Assembly: GCF_965363235.1 (NCBI RefSeq)
Contig: NC_134840.1
Coordinates: 92,206,416 to 92,270,415, forward strand
Source: Mytilus galloprovincialis
Taxonomy: Eukaryota; Mollusca; Bivalvia; Mytilida; Mytilidae
Direction: 5' to 3'
DNA length: 64,000 nucleotides
The notes under the pieces: generated by a model
What the model saw: the letters and a program-made list of their open reading frames with translations, nothing else
Databases searched by the model: none
What the model was told of the DNA's origin: nothing
Program-made: the position numbers and the translations under genes
In this document: piece by piece, positions 53,491-64,000 of the stretch
How the letters are laid out: every line of letters begins with the position of its first letter
How positions within the stretch are numbered: position 1 is the first letter of the stretch

Positions 53491-53514
53491 CAAAATTTGA
53501 ATTGTTCGATACAT

Positions 53515-53680
53515 AGGATTTTTTTATCGCAGTAATAGATTATCTAAGCTTTCAACTTTGTACTTTATTTGCATTATCATTTAATCTTTGTTGCTTGAGT
53601 TGTTTTTTTTTTTTGACAAAACGCGTGTCTGTCGTACTAAATTACAGGCCTGGTATCTTTGATGAGTCTGTTTTCTATAT
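53515..53680 (+). repeat. hammerhead-repeat family, decayed copy
   Basis: Retains CTTTCAACTTTGTACTTTAT, AAAACGCGTGTCTGTCGTAC and GCCTGGTATCTTTGATGAG, but box I and stem II are replaced by a T run, so no ribozyme fold is possible. Confidence 0.6.
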
Positions 53681-53911
53681 TTCGATGGTGAAGCTAAAAG
53701 ATATTTCTATTATTCATTGATAATCTCATGTAACGGAAGTTAAGTTCTCAAGATTAACATAATGCTAGTGTTGGGTAACAATGTTATAAGACCTTTTAGC
53801 TTTAAGGTCTTACAAATCGTCCACTGACAAAAAATGAATGCATTTCCAGAATAGAAAATGGTCTGCACTTGTGAGATTTAATTTCTGTTTACACCCCCCA
53901 AAAAAAACAGT

Positions 53912-56724
53912 TCAAGTTTCACTTTCCATCATAGATTTTGGTCGTAGATATAAATCTTTGGTTAACATATGATATATGACTGCTGCTGATTTGGTTTTAT
54001 TGTACACCTTATTTCCATGCGATGTTTCTAAATCTGTAGCCATTTTACCACAGACTCTTGATAAAATCTGAAGAAAATTGTCGAAGTTGGTATCCAATAA
54101 CTCCTCAAACACAGTAAACAAACAGTACATAAGCCATCCTCCTTTACCCTTATTAGACCAACCAAGTTTCCCTGTAAAAACAAAATGAGCATCATTTTGC
54201 TTGTGTCAGCAAAGATATATAAAAAAAATTGTACTATATGCCTCCGGTGTTTGAATATTTTTTAATCAAACAAAAATGATCCTAGGAAGATAAAACTATA
54301 GATCTAAAATCTTTTCGGATGACATGAATATCAATTATATGGTCATTTTAATAAATTTCCTGTTGACAAAACTTTAAATTTGCGAAAAACTAAGGATTTT
54401 CTTATCCCAGATATAGATTACCTTAGCCGTATTTGGCACAACTATTTTGAATTTCGGGCCATTAATGCTCTTTAACTTTGTTCTTGTTTGGGTTTATAAC
54501 TATTTTATTCTGAGCGTCACTGATGAGTCTTATGTAGATGAAACGCGCGTCTGACGTTTTAAATTATAATCCTGGTACCTTTGATAACTATACGGTATAT
54601 TTTGCAAATTGATTTAACCGGTGTTTTTACAGTTATCTTTTATTGAAATTGGTTGTTGGTGTGAAGTTTGATTTCCTAGTAGCTACAATTTGATGTAGTA
54701 TAAAAGAAGTATTATCTTTTAAAAAAAAATGTCCCTGCTAAATATGATTATTATATACTAAAATCGTAAGAAGTGTGCAACTAGGATTTGTTAGCAAATA
54801 TAAGTAACGTGCCACAGTAACGTACAATTTGATACATAATTTTGAATCGTGTCAGACGATGAATGGATAAGCCTGGGAATTTTTTTGGAATATATTGAAC
54901 CTGTTATATTATTTACATGCATAATCCGAATTTTAAAAAAAAATCCATAGAAACTTGACATATCTGTTAATCATGTTACAGTTTTCTCCAAAGACACATG
55001 TTGCAAGACAACTGTACACAAAACAATTTTGAATTTAAGTATCGTTTTCGGTTGTTATGTAATGTCCAATTGTAGACCGTTCTATTCTAATCAAGACATT
55101 TTTTGACGATCTTCAAACGACAAAACGACAAAAGTTGTAGTTGCTGTTCTATAAATATTTTTTTTTAAGATAATGTTTTTTCAATAACACTGTCAACACT
55201 GGAATACAAATTACCTGATGAACTTGAAAACATAACTAGATAATCCTCGTAGCATGGAATAAGACAAAAATCTACAGGTTCAATTGGTTTACAGTTAGAC
55301 AGATTGTTTTCCTCCTCTTCATGTCGGCCATGCGTATCAGCCAATGTTTCTTTCGTTTTTTCAGGAACTTTATCAATATCAACTTGATCTTGTACTAAGT
55401 CAATTGTATATCCTTCGTCTACTTCACTTTTAGGAGCGATGTCGAAAATACTTCTACAAGCCTTCAAGAATAAACAATACAATGTCTTACAGTGTCTTGA
55501 AATCAAAATAATGAGATTTTCTATTGTTTCGTTATTATAATTAAACAAATTTCAGGAGAAACACTTTTTACAGAGGAAAATAAGTGCGGTTGAATAAAAT
55601 TCACAATTAAAATAGTAACAAAAATAGTGATTTAAAGGAAAGCGTGAAAGAAATACTTGTCTCGTAATCAGTATTTTATATTTGTGAAATTAAATATGTT
55701 CCATACCTGAATGAAAAACATTCTAGGTTTTCCTTGCAGATTTGGACAATTCTCGTCGTTAAACAATTTAAGAATTGTATCAGTAGGAATTATATTGTCT
55801 TCTGTATAGAGTACATGATGTCTTGGCTGTGGTGAGGTTTCGCTACTTGAAGCAATGGGTATTTCTGCCCCATGAGAACTTATCACACATGCCAAGCAAT
55901 CGCAGTTATTTTCTATCTGACGATTTATTGCTAAAAGTAAAGAACAAAATTAGAAAGTAAAGGAGATTTAAAATCCAGCAAAACAAAGTTTTCTATTCTT
56001 TACTCTGAAACTGTATTATCAGGATCATATGACGCCATGGATTGTACGCTTTATAGTAAATTAAATAAATGACAAAGTGGATCGATAGCTGTTCGTGTGT
56101 AACACATTTTCGTCCTTTTGTTTGCTGTATCAGCAATTTCTTTGTGTACTGTTGCTGAATTTGAAAAAAAAACTTAAATTATTTTTACAAATAAAACCCT
56201 AAGTTTTTTTTTATATTGGATTCACGAACTCCAGTCATTTTCGTCGTTTCTCGGTTTTTCTTTTGCGTATGGTATTTTCTTTGTTTCGTCGACTTATGCG
56301 TTTTTATCGTCGTTTTGGATTGTTAAAGCACATTTTCACACTATTTAGAACTACTTAATAGCGATATCAATGTCCTATGTTTTGTTTGCTTCAATTTGAT
56401 GTTAGATGTTTCCAATTGTAAATGTCGAGTTTTGTATATCTACAAAAGGGTTTTTCATAACTCATCATAAAAAATCTGATTAATATTTTGATCCATACTA
56501 ACTCGCGTGTTAGTATATATATATAAACAAGTCTAAATTGAAAACGACGTTCAAACCTAAGATTGCGTTGGATAAAAATCGCAATTTTTATACGTGTGCA
56601 TGTAAAACAAATTTCGTTGTAGAAGGGTCTAAATACAGCACAAACAACATTTTCCAAAAGACCAAAAAAGTGAAAAAGTATATTTAAAGAAAACGCATTT
56701 GACTAACAGGTCGAACAATTGATG

Positions 56725-56800
<76 letters not shown>

Positions 56801-59800
56801 ATGAGTATTACGAAATCAGAGAACTATAATTTGAATAGATATTCATCCTAAAACACTCTCTAAGATTTCCATAAAACGTCTAAGGAATCTTTCTGACACC
56901 ATATATCTTTCAATGTCATTTTTTTATTTGAAATCATTGTGAGGTTTTACATAGCACAACGTGGACTATCTTTTCTAAATACTAAGGATTTTATTATCCC
57001 AGGCATATATAACCTTAGCCGTATTTGGCACCACTTTTTAGAATTTTGGGTCACCAATGATCTTCAACTTTGTACTTATTTGGCTTTCTTAACTGTTTTG
57101 ATCTGATCGTCACTGGTGGGTCTAATGTAGGCGAAACGCACGTATGGTGTATTAAATTACAAGCCTGGTACCTTTGATAACTATTAGCATGTCGAAATGT
57201 CCTAATGTAATGTTTATTTGTGTATTTCTTTGTCATGAATGTTCTTGCATTTATGCGTACTGTACTCCTGTCATGTAATGTTGTCATTTTAATGTTATAT
57301 TTAACATTGCCATAAAAGCACGAGGTTTGGCTAGCCGCAAAACCAGGTTCAACCCACCACTTTTTTTTCTAAACATGTCCTGTACCAAGTCAGGAAAATG
57401 GCCATTGTTTTATTATAGTTCGTTTCTGTGGGTGTAACATTTCAGTGTTGTGTTTCTGTTGTGTCGTAGTTCTCCTCTTATATTTGATGTGTTTCCCTCA
57501 GTTTTAGTTTGTAACCCGGATTTGTTTTTTTCTCAGTCGATTTATGAATTTCGAACAGCGGTATACTACTGTTGCCTTTATTTATATCTTTCCAGCCGCA
57601 TTAGTTATACAAACCTTGTAAATCTTCCCACAGATCACCGCTTTTTCTATTTTCTAATACAATGACTTCAAAGTCCAGCAATTCAAATAGTTTTTTCATC
57701 TTCGTTTTATCTTCATCAGCAAACCGACGCTCTGGTTGTTCAGAAATTTTAAAGGAATTGATGATCAAGATGGCAACTCTTCTATTTGAATGTTCAAACT
57801 TGAAGTCATATATGTGGCTGCATACATTATTTTTTTCATGTGGCTTTTCCTTGTTATTTGTTTTGTTAGTTTGGGATGGCATCTGTCCAGTTTTCAGCTT
57901 AAACCTATATTGATTGTACATTTAGTTAAATACAAAATATAAGTGAACGCGATACGGGGTGTAGACTATAATTAGACAGCAAACTAACGACATAAGTAAC
58001 CAATAGACATCTGGAGGTCAATATACATTTCTCAACAGTAGTCGACAGTCTACAATATCTAAAATTCCAAATCGCTCCGAGAATAAAATGGCAGAAGACA
58101 TGCACTGGTGAAGTTATTGATGATATCTGATATCGGCATATTAACATATGGCGATGTAAAATACTTGTATATTACTAGTATTAGTAGTATCATTAATTGT
58201 ATTAGTAGGAGCAAACTACAATAATTTTAAAGATAAGAACAGATGATACGGAAGATATGCCTGAAATATTATAACACTGAGAAAACAAAGGGATCAAACA
58301 ATTTATGGAACAAGGAAATCTAAATCAAAGATATGCTACATTTAAAAGGGAAATAGAACATTCACTTTAAAATATAGAAAATTTAGAAACAGAAAAACCA
58401 TGCAGTTTCTCAGAAATAAAATGAAAGTTATAACAGGACTTAAATTAGGGAAAGTTGCTGCCCCAGATAGAATAATTAATGAAGTTGCCAGCAGCATTTT
58501 ATTTTCAAATCTCTAATCAGAAAAAAAACAAAAGAAATTTAATGCTTGTTTTGTAGATTTAAAAAAAGCATTTGACTCTATAGAGAGACGCTTTGGATAA
58601 TTTACCAGTAGCAGGCCGTAAAGTGACTAGTTTCTTCCATATCTGCTTTTGTCTCATTGGCATAAAAGAGGGGTGAAAGATACCAGAGGGACAGTCAAAC
58701 TCATAGATCGAAAACAAACTGACAATGCCATGGCGAAATAATTATAAGAAAAAGACAAACAGACAAATAATAGAACACAAGACATTACATAGAAAACTAA
58801 AGACTAAGCAACACTTACCCCATCAAAAACTCGCAGGTGCTCCAGAAGGGTAAGCAGATCCTGCACCACACGTGGCACCCGTTGTGTTGCTCATATTATT
58901 ACATACTCGGTAAATAGCCTATTTTGCATATACAGGTACTAACTTGATGTTTTACAACGAAGTTACTTAGAACCAATTTCGAAATTGTGTTAGCTTTGAA
59001 ATAACGGTAACCTATTGTAAATAAGTAAATACCAATCTATCAGTCCTCTCATCCTCTTCTTCACACCATCAGGGGTAGATTCTGGAAAAAAAAACAATAT
59101 ATCATGGACAACGTGCAAACATAAGTATAACATGTGGTTGCATGCATGACATGCTTACAGTAGAAAGTGTCTTTGTGTACCAAAAGACAGAATTTTGATA
59201 TAGTCAAGTAAGTGTTGTTTGTGTTAGGTTTTTTTTAACTATAACCCGAATTTATAATGGTCACTATATATATTAATAAACGCAAGTTAAGATATTGTTA
59301 ATAAATAAACTCGTCATAGATACCAGGATTAAAATTTTATATATACGCCAGACGCGCGTTTCGTCTACAAAAGACTCATCAGTGACGCTCGAATAAAAAA
59401 ATGTTTAAAGGCCAAATAAAGTACGATGTTGAAGAGCATTGAACACCATCTTTCAGGCACAGGTATACTTTAAGATAATGGTTTGAGGAAGAAAATATGT
59501 TCCTGATTATATTGTCCTTAGGTAACAATTCTATCTCTTGAAATATTCTGTCATAAAATCAAGCATAATAAGAATACTGGTCTTTGGAATAAAAAAGACT
59601 GATTGACAGCAATTATATATTTTTTTAATCACACTATCTTAAATAAGTCTTTGGTGTAAAGCATGAAACAAAATGTTACTCCATAATGGAACTATTTTAT
59701 TACACCAAGGACTATTTCCAACATTTTTTTTATTTTTGAAAAGCATACCTCTTACTCCTCTTTGATACTGACACTGCATTTTGAATAATTTACATCATAA

Positions 59801-60909
59801 ATTTTACTACACTTTTCCCGTCACCTCTGAATTAAGTATTATATGAACACATGCTGAAATCTATGGATCCTTAATGCTCTTCAACTTTGTACTTGTTTGA
59901 GCGTCACTAATGAGTCTTATGTAGACGAAACGCGTGTCTGGACTTCTAAATTATTATCCTGGTACCTTTGATAACTATATGCAAGGATCAATCAACATTG
60001 TTACAATATGGATATTTGAGTATTTGTATCGATTTATTAAAAGTAAATATCCAACGATATATACTTCAAAATGATAATGTGATATTTGCTTACTCTAAGA
60101 ATGTCATTATCACTATTTTCATTATTGGTACATATTGTTTGAACTTATAACTGGATAATTAGTCCATTTTGTAACACGTAAAGTCAGTTATATTTTTCAA
60201 AACATATATTTTTTTAAAATTTTGGTTTCTATTTTTATAAATATTTACTATATTGATCAAATATAAATGGATCGGATCCAGAATTTTTAAAAGGGAAGGG
60301 GGAGGGGGTTGTAATTAAAAAAAAAACGGATTATAAATATTTGGATGGTTTTATGCTAAAATAAATCATATAAATAGTAAAAAAAATCATATGTATTTTT
60401 TGGCGATGAAAGGGAGTAGCGCTTCGCTCCCTGGTTCAATAAAAAAAAAAACGGTTATACAATATAGCGATAATCTAAATATAATCATATATATATATTT
60501 TATATCTTACTCTGACAAAATGTACTATAGAAAATAGTGGTACAACATGGATGAGAGCGTTGATGATTCGATTTTACTTAATTTTTCCATGATATGGTTC
60601 TTGTATCTGTTATAACTCGGTGAAAAGTAAAATCACAAAAATACTTAACTCCAAGAAAAATTCAAACGTAAAGTTCCTAGTCAAATGACAAAATCGGTGA
60701 ACCACCTTCTTAGTAATAAGAATATATAAAGAGACACCATAAACGGAGTTTTTTAAAAACCTATCTGAACATTAAATACACACATTTTTTTTTTAATTTA
60801 CCCGACTATGTTACATTTAAACAAACAATAGTATCTCTAATAAACGACAATTTAAATGAAAAAAAATGATCCTACCATTGATTTGACTTTCAGATTCCGA
60901 GATCTCCAT
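53912..60909 (-). CDS. caspase (cysteine-aspartate protease), divergent, short prodomain
   Basis: Six coding exons on the minus strand: 60909-60876, 59081-59033, 57904-57615, 55930-55707, 55461-55215, 54171-53912 (1104 nt, 367 aa); all junctions are GT-AG with matching phases, and an in-frame TGA lies two codons before the ATG. The p20 domain runs from RRVAILIINSFK through PERRFADEDK to VISSHG (catalytic H144), then HHVLYTEDNIIPT, LQGKPRMFFIQ and ACRS with catalytic C201. The p10 part has EDYLVMFSSSSGKLGWSN, GWLMYCLFTVFEEL and LTKDLYLRPK. Caspases cleave after Asp in apoptosis or immunity. Odd points: QACRS in place of QACxG, and Ser287 where the S1-pocket Arg (SWR) normally sits. No CARD or DED in the ~65-residue leader, so it resembles an effector type by length. 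Exons 1 and 2 are the least certain. Confidence 0.88.
54385..54600 (+). mobile_element. hammerhead-ribozyme repeat (retrozyme-like), copy in caspase intron 5
   Basis: Opens AACTAAGGATTTTCTTATCC, contains TTAGCCGTATTTGGCACAAC, then the ribozyme at 54514-54557, and closes TCCTGGTACCTTTGATAACT. Non-coding. Other copies lie at 12175, 53515, 56970, 59315 and 59845. Small ribozyme-bearing non-autonomous retroelements (retrozymes) are known from mussels and other animals. Confidence 0.75.
54514..54557 (+). ncRNA. hammerhead ribozyme, complete core
   Basis: Stem I GCGTCA (54514-54519) pairs with TGACGT (54552-54557), extendable by two pairs. Box I is CTGATGA (54520-54526). Stem II is GTCT-TATGT-AGAT with a G-U closing pair. 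Box II is GAAA (54540-54543), with minimal stem III C-GCGC-G and cleavage after GTC (54549-54551). All invariant core bases are present. It is antisense to the caspase gene. Confidence 0.85.
56391..56725. other. caspase intron 3, no feature recognised
   Basis: AT-rich intronic sequence. An echo of GCGTTGGATAAAAA-CGCAATTTT words is shared with 61345-61385, indicating a further low-copy dispersed repeat. Confidence 0.35.
56726..56801. repeat. (AT)n then (GT)n microsatellite
   Basis: An uninterrupted AT run of about 65 bp followed by five GT units. Confidence 0.95.
56970..57187 (+). repeat. hammerhead-repeat family copy with decayed ribozyme
   Basis: Full-length by its ends (ACTAAGGATTTTATTATCCC to CTGGTACCTTTGATAACTAT). 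Box I reads CTGGTGG and the region around the cleavage site is changed, so self-cleavage is not expected. In caspase intron 3. Confidence 0.75.
57310..57570 (+). repeat. dispersed repeat family J
   Basis: AAACCAGGTTCAACCCACCA, AAGTCAGGAAAATGGCCATT, GTAACCCGGATTTGTTTTTT and GCGGTATACTACTGTTGCC. It ends close to caspase exon 3 (57615). Confidence 0.7.
58370..58605 (+). mobile_element. LINE remnant, reverse-transcriptase fragment
   Basis: LKLGKVAAPDRIINEV, the K.PG.D.I..E motif of non-LTR RTs in altered form, is followed further on by NACFVDLKKAFDSIERRF, the first catalytic Asp motif. Stops separate the pieces. In caspase intron 2, antisense. Confidence 0.7.
58655..58930 (+). repeat. dispersed repeat family A
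   Basis: GATACCAGAGGGACAGTCAA, CAGGTGCTCCAGAAGGGTAA, CACCACACGTGGCACCCGTT. In caspase intron 2, ending about 100 bp before exon 2. Confidence 0.8.
59315..59455 (-). mobile_element. hammerhead-ribozyme repeat in sense orientation in caspase intron 1
   Basis: On the minus strand the copy runs TTCAACATCGTACTTTATTT, GCCTTTAAACATTTTTTTAT, then the ribozyme and AATCCTGGTATCTATGACG. It is shorter at its 5' side than the 54385 copy. Confidence 0.75.
59345..59388 (-). ncRNA. hammerhead ribozyme, complete core with perfect stem II
   Basis: Minus strand, 44 nt: stem I GCGTCA/TGGCGT (six pairs, two wobble), box I CTGATGA, stem II GTCT-TTTGT-AGAC (fully paired, G-C closing), box II GAAA, stem III C-GCGC-G, cleavage after GTC. 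All invariant positions match. It lies in caspase intron 1 in the same strand as the gene, about 260 nt upstream of exon 2. Confidence 0.88.
59845..59990 (+). repeat. hammerhead-repeat family copy, box I mutated
   Basis: The ribozyme region is 59901-59944. Stem II (GTCT/AGAC), GAAA and the GTC site are kept, but box I reads CTAATGA in place of CTGATGA, which changes an essential G. Antisense in caspase intron 1. Confidence 0.75.
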
Positions 60910-61420
60910 TTCTCACCGACTCTTTAGTTTTGTGCCAAACAATCTTGTGACCGTCATAATTTAAGTCAAGCGATTTAAAAAAAATCCAGTTCTCAGAAGA
61001 GGCATGATACGTAGATGTAGAGTTTATCAAAGGAATCACTGATACGTGATATATAAGAAAAGAAATATGTGTACATGTACAAGCTTAAATACAGATGATT
61101 ATCGCGTTGCAATATTACTAAAAGGCACAAAGGATTTTTATATTGTGTATGATAACGTATATTGGATTGTGACACTACTTACTATAATCGACGCTGGTGT
61201 TGATGAATTAGACTTTACATATGGATACTGCGTCAAAACAATGACAATTGTAAAAGTTTGAATTCTTTACAGACAGAGAAGACAATTTGAATTAAAGCTT
61301 TTGTATGAGGTCGTTGCAAGGACCTGAAAGAGGTTTATTAACTGAGCGTTGGATAAAAACCGCAATTTTAAACGGCCACATGCAAAACAAATGGGTAGAG
61401 GTGTCTATATAAATGCACAA
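60910..61420. other. caspase 5' flank
   Basis: The region directly upstream of the caspase start on the minus strand should contain its 5' UTR and promoter; no TATA box or other motif stands out. ORFs here (for example 61046-61261 on the plus strand) have no recognisable domain. Confidence 0.35.
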
Positions 61421-61426
61421 ACAACA

Positions 61427-61515
61427 TTCTTCTTCTTCTTCTTCTTCTTCTTCTTCTTCTTCTTCTTCTTCTTCTTCTTTCCTTCCTTCTTGTTCTTGTT
61501 CTTGTTCTTGTTCTT
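61427..61515. repeat. (TTC)n microsatellite with TTCTTG extension
   Basis: About 18 TTC repeats followed by CCTTCCTTC and several TTGTTC units. The poly-Phe ORF over it is an artefact. Confidence 0.95.
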
Positions 61516-61624
61516 CACAAACTCGATGCTGTCACAATATGGGGGATTGAGAAGACAATTGGAATATATATGAGGTCATTTGTGACACAAATATTCGATG
61601 CATAAACCAAAACATGATGGTATC

Positions 61625-62990
61625 CATACACTATTGGAATGGCCTGAAAATTTCTGTTTCAATTGCTTCCTTGTAAGCAACAACCTCCACAGCAATCATG
61701 ACAATCGTAATAGGAAATTCACTGGAATATTGTATCAACAGTTATACTTGTAATAGAGGGGCAAAATATATCTGATCAGAGGAAAATTCAAACTCATAGA
61801 TCGAAAATAAACTAACAACGCCATGGCTTAAAAAAACAAAAAAAAAAACAAGATAAATAATAGTAAACAAGACACAACACAGAAAACTCAAGATTAAGCA
61901 CCCGTCATGTTGCTTATGTTATTATAAAACCGGTAAATAGTCTAATTCGGTACTAAGAATCAACTAATCTATCTGTCTGTAGGACTAGGATAATTCGAAA
62001 GGAGGGTAGTATAACTTACCTAATACTTCACGGTTCAGCTGCTGCTAGCTAGCAAGCTAATTAACCAAAGATAAAATACGTTACTCTAGAGCTAGCTCAA
62101 AGTGCATTGATTTTGTTGAACGAGGAATACTGCTTTCTCAAAAGTTACTAAGACAGGGCTATGAATCAATCAAATTAAGGTCATCACTCAAGAAATTTTA
62201 CCTGATTTCACTCCCGGTTTTAGTGGAGTTCGTGTTGTTTCTTATTTATTATTTATAACTGTTGATGTAATGTCCTTTGGTTTTGTGAGTCTTTGTTTAC
62301 TCCTTGGATTTGATTGTTATTGTCTTTAGCTACACACTCAATAGAATTACTTAGTTTGGAATGAGGAATTCTTGGGTATAGTGTAGAAAAATTAAATGTT
62401 TAATACTATTGCAAGATGAAAGAGCCTGAGATTCTTATATTGTATTTAATACTCTTAACGATCTTTGGAAATTTTAATATCCACATTTGATTCACGCCAC
62501 CTCTAAAATATGCAGTTTCACAATAACTATGAATTGATTGCTTGGAAGACCCATCAATATACTTTTGTTTGTAAGGACACTTGCGTAGCTGAGGTATCCA
62601 ATACAGTAATAGAAGATCAAGTTCTTTGGTTGAAATTACAAAGGAACATAGAACAGAACTACGATTATCCAGGATTTCCTCTTTAGTAAGTGTACCAAAA
62701 TCATTTATCAAGCAGTTTGTGTAATGCGATTTACATACAGATACGATGTCGTTTGTGGTTTTGTTTGTGGGAACAACAGTAACTTTGTCATCAAGGTAGG
62801 ACAACTGTTTTTTAACGATTGATTTAGCATGGGTATTGATAGATCCATTCAGTTTTCCAATTCTAATAAGATGCGTTCAACATAACCACTATAGTTTGAA
62901 TAACTTAGTGAAAGGACATCATCTGTAAAGCAGAACTTGAAAATCAACATGTTTTCAATCTACATGAGAGGTTCCTTCATAAGTCAACTC
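61625..62990 (-). mobile_element. reverse-transcriptase remnants, same family as 52085-52575
   Basis: Minus-strand pieces: near 62960-62870 FCFTDDVLSLSYSNY and GYVERI (the YxDD region). 62804-62406 has DKVTVVPTNKTTNDIVSVCK, then LLLYWIPQLRKCPYKQKYID (an early RT motif, LYWLPKLHK-like). 61755-61625 has the LVAYKEAIETEIF tail. The order of pieces is scrambled relative to a normal RT and stops occur, so this is one or more decayed copies. A family A fragment is at 61755-61965. Confidence 0.6.
61755..61965 (+). repeat. dispersed repeat family A, internally shortened
   Basis: AACTCATAGATCGAAAATAA and AACGCCATGGCTTAA run quickly into GCACCCGTCATGTTGCTTAT and GGTAAATAGTCTAATTCGGT; the middle of the family is missing. 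Confidence 0.7.
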
Positions 62991-63029
62991 GTGTGGAAAA
63001 AACAAGTCGACAAGAGGAGTACAGTTGGT

Positions 63030-63410
63030 TCAGAAATATGACAGTTGCTATCCATCCGTTTGATGTATTTGATATTTTGATTTTGCCATTTGATTTATCA
63101 TTAGGAACTTTCCGTTTTAAATTTTCCCTGGAGTTGGGTATGTTTTTGTTTTTTTACTTTTTCCCATGGGAATGCCGATTGTTTGTTGAAAACACGTTCT
63201 CCAAACATAACAAATATGATGTCAATCAAGAAATCAAAAATCATTATAATGTCAGTTCAGTCCAAGAAATAGGTATTTGATAGAGTGGTTTTTACAATGT
63301 ACAGTATACCCCGATACATAGATATAGGAAGATGTGGTGTGAGTGCCAATGAGACAACTCTCCATCCATATAACAATTTAGAAAGTAAACCATTATAGGT
63401 CAATGTTCAT
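63030..63410 (+). repeat. family J fragment and family B fragment
   Basis: 63030-63140 holds TATGACAGTTGCTATCCATC and GGAACTTTCCGTTTTAAATT of family J. 63318-63410 holds GGAAGATGTGGTGTGAGTGC and ACCATTATAGGTCAATG of family B, breaking off there. Confidence 0.65.
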
Positions 63411-63629
63411 GCATATCATTTAAGATGTAGATTAAAACGTAAATTTCCATCATCGCATTAGGAAAAGCATGAGTTTTTGATTCATAAAAACAAGTTCAAA
63501 AAACAATAAACAAAGTTGTTATTGGTCTGTGTCTCTCCTCTGACCAAAAGAGTTACCCTTGACAAAACATGATCATTTGTATAACACTACTCCGGAACAT
63601 TTCCCGGTTTTTTTAAACGACATGCTCTT

Positions 63630-63810
63630 TTCAGGGTCGGATCCAGAATTTATGAAAAAGGGGGATTCTTTAAAATAGATTATTTATTTTTGGACGATTT
63701 AATGCAAAAAAAAAAACAAACCCAACCGCATATAACTCTTGAAAAACATAATATAATCATTTTTTTGCGACCAGAAAGCATAGTGCTACCCCGGGAGTGA
63801 TATGCCCCCA
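63630..63810 (+). repeat. GGATCCAG-type repeat, degraded
   Basis: AGGGTCGGATCCAGAATTTA followed by a GGGGGAT run and CGACCAGAAAGCATAGTGCT. A similar copy lies at 60263-60440 (GGATCGGATCCAGAATTTTT through GGGAGTAGCGCTTCGCTCC). Confidence 0.55.
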
Positions 63811-64000
63811 GGACGGTCACTGCTTTTCCATAAACATATATATTGACATACACATATTCTGTTCCCAAGTAGTACAATTTTTTTTTATCAAATATATTAG
63901 GATATGATATATATTATATCTTGCTCTGACAAAATGAATTAAAAAAAAATTATGTTATACCAGGGACATTCTTTTCTAGAATGAGAGCGTTGATACTCAT

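Noticed and set aside
61427-61515. ORF with a poly-phenylalanine tract
   Set aside because: It is translation of a TTC microsatellite.

Overview
The window looks like nuclear DNA of a bivalve mollusc, most likely a marine mussel (Mytilus or a close relative). The evidence is its AT-rich composition, widely spaced spliced genes, many short dispersed repeats of the kind that recur through mussel genomes, hammerhead-ribozyme-bearing repeats, and a Penelope-like retroelement. The species call is an inference from recalled sequence patterns; no database search was possible.

Four host genes can be supported. (1) An intronless nanos homologue on the minus strand (1008-1637), with the complete double CCHC zinc finger. 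(2) and (3) Two tandem, same-strand copies of PDCD10 (CCM3), at 11297-21682 (8 coding exons, 232 aa) and 37035-45867 (7 coding exons, 212 aa). Exon phases match one to one except for a 48-nt extra exon in the first copy. (4) A six-exon caspase on the minus strand (60909 down to 53912, 367 aa), reconstructed from exons whose phases all agree. It has the catalytic His and Cys but unusual substrate-pocket residues.

The remaining sequence is mostly transposable-element material. Region by region: 1-11 kb holds nanos, LINE remnants (a 3' tail at 2.7-2.9 kb and an endonuclease-domain piece at 8.8-10.1 kb) and dispersed repeats. 11-22 kb is PDCD10 copy 1, with large introns holding MITEs, a tRNA-derived SINE and a 1.5-kb element with perfect 35-bp inverted ends. 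22-37 kb is an intergenic repeat field with several elements whose ends and target duplications can be read directly, including one MITE nested in another and a 2-kb non-coding element. 37-46 kb is PDCD10 copy 2. Its first exon/intron junction has been amplified into sixteen 63-bp tandem units, and its last intron carries a Penelope-like element (reverse transcriptase plus GIY-YIG). 46-48.2 kb is probably a long 3' UTR. 48.9-51.1 kb is a reduced fossil of an LTR retrotransposon. 51-64 kb contains the caspase gene, whose introns hold copies of a hammerhead-ribozyme repeat, plus remnants of another reverse-transcriptase family.

The most interesting signals are the splice-donor minisatellite in PDCD10 copy 2, the PDCD10 tandem duplication itself, two apparently complete hammerhead ribozymes in caspase introns (one in the sense orientation of the gene), the divergent caspase, and a ribozyme-like fold at the 3' end of the Penelope-like element.
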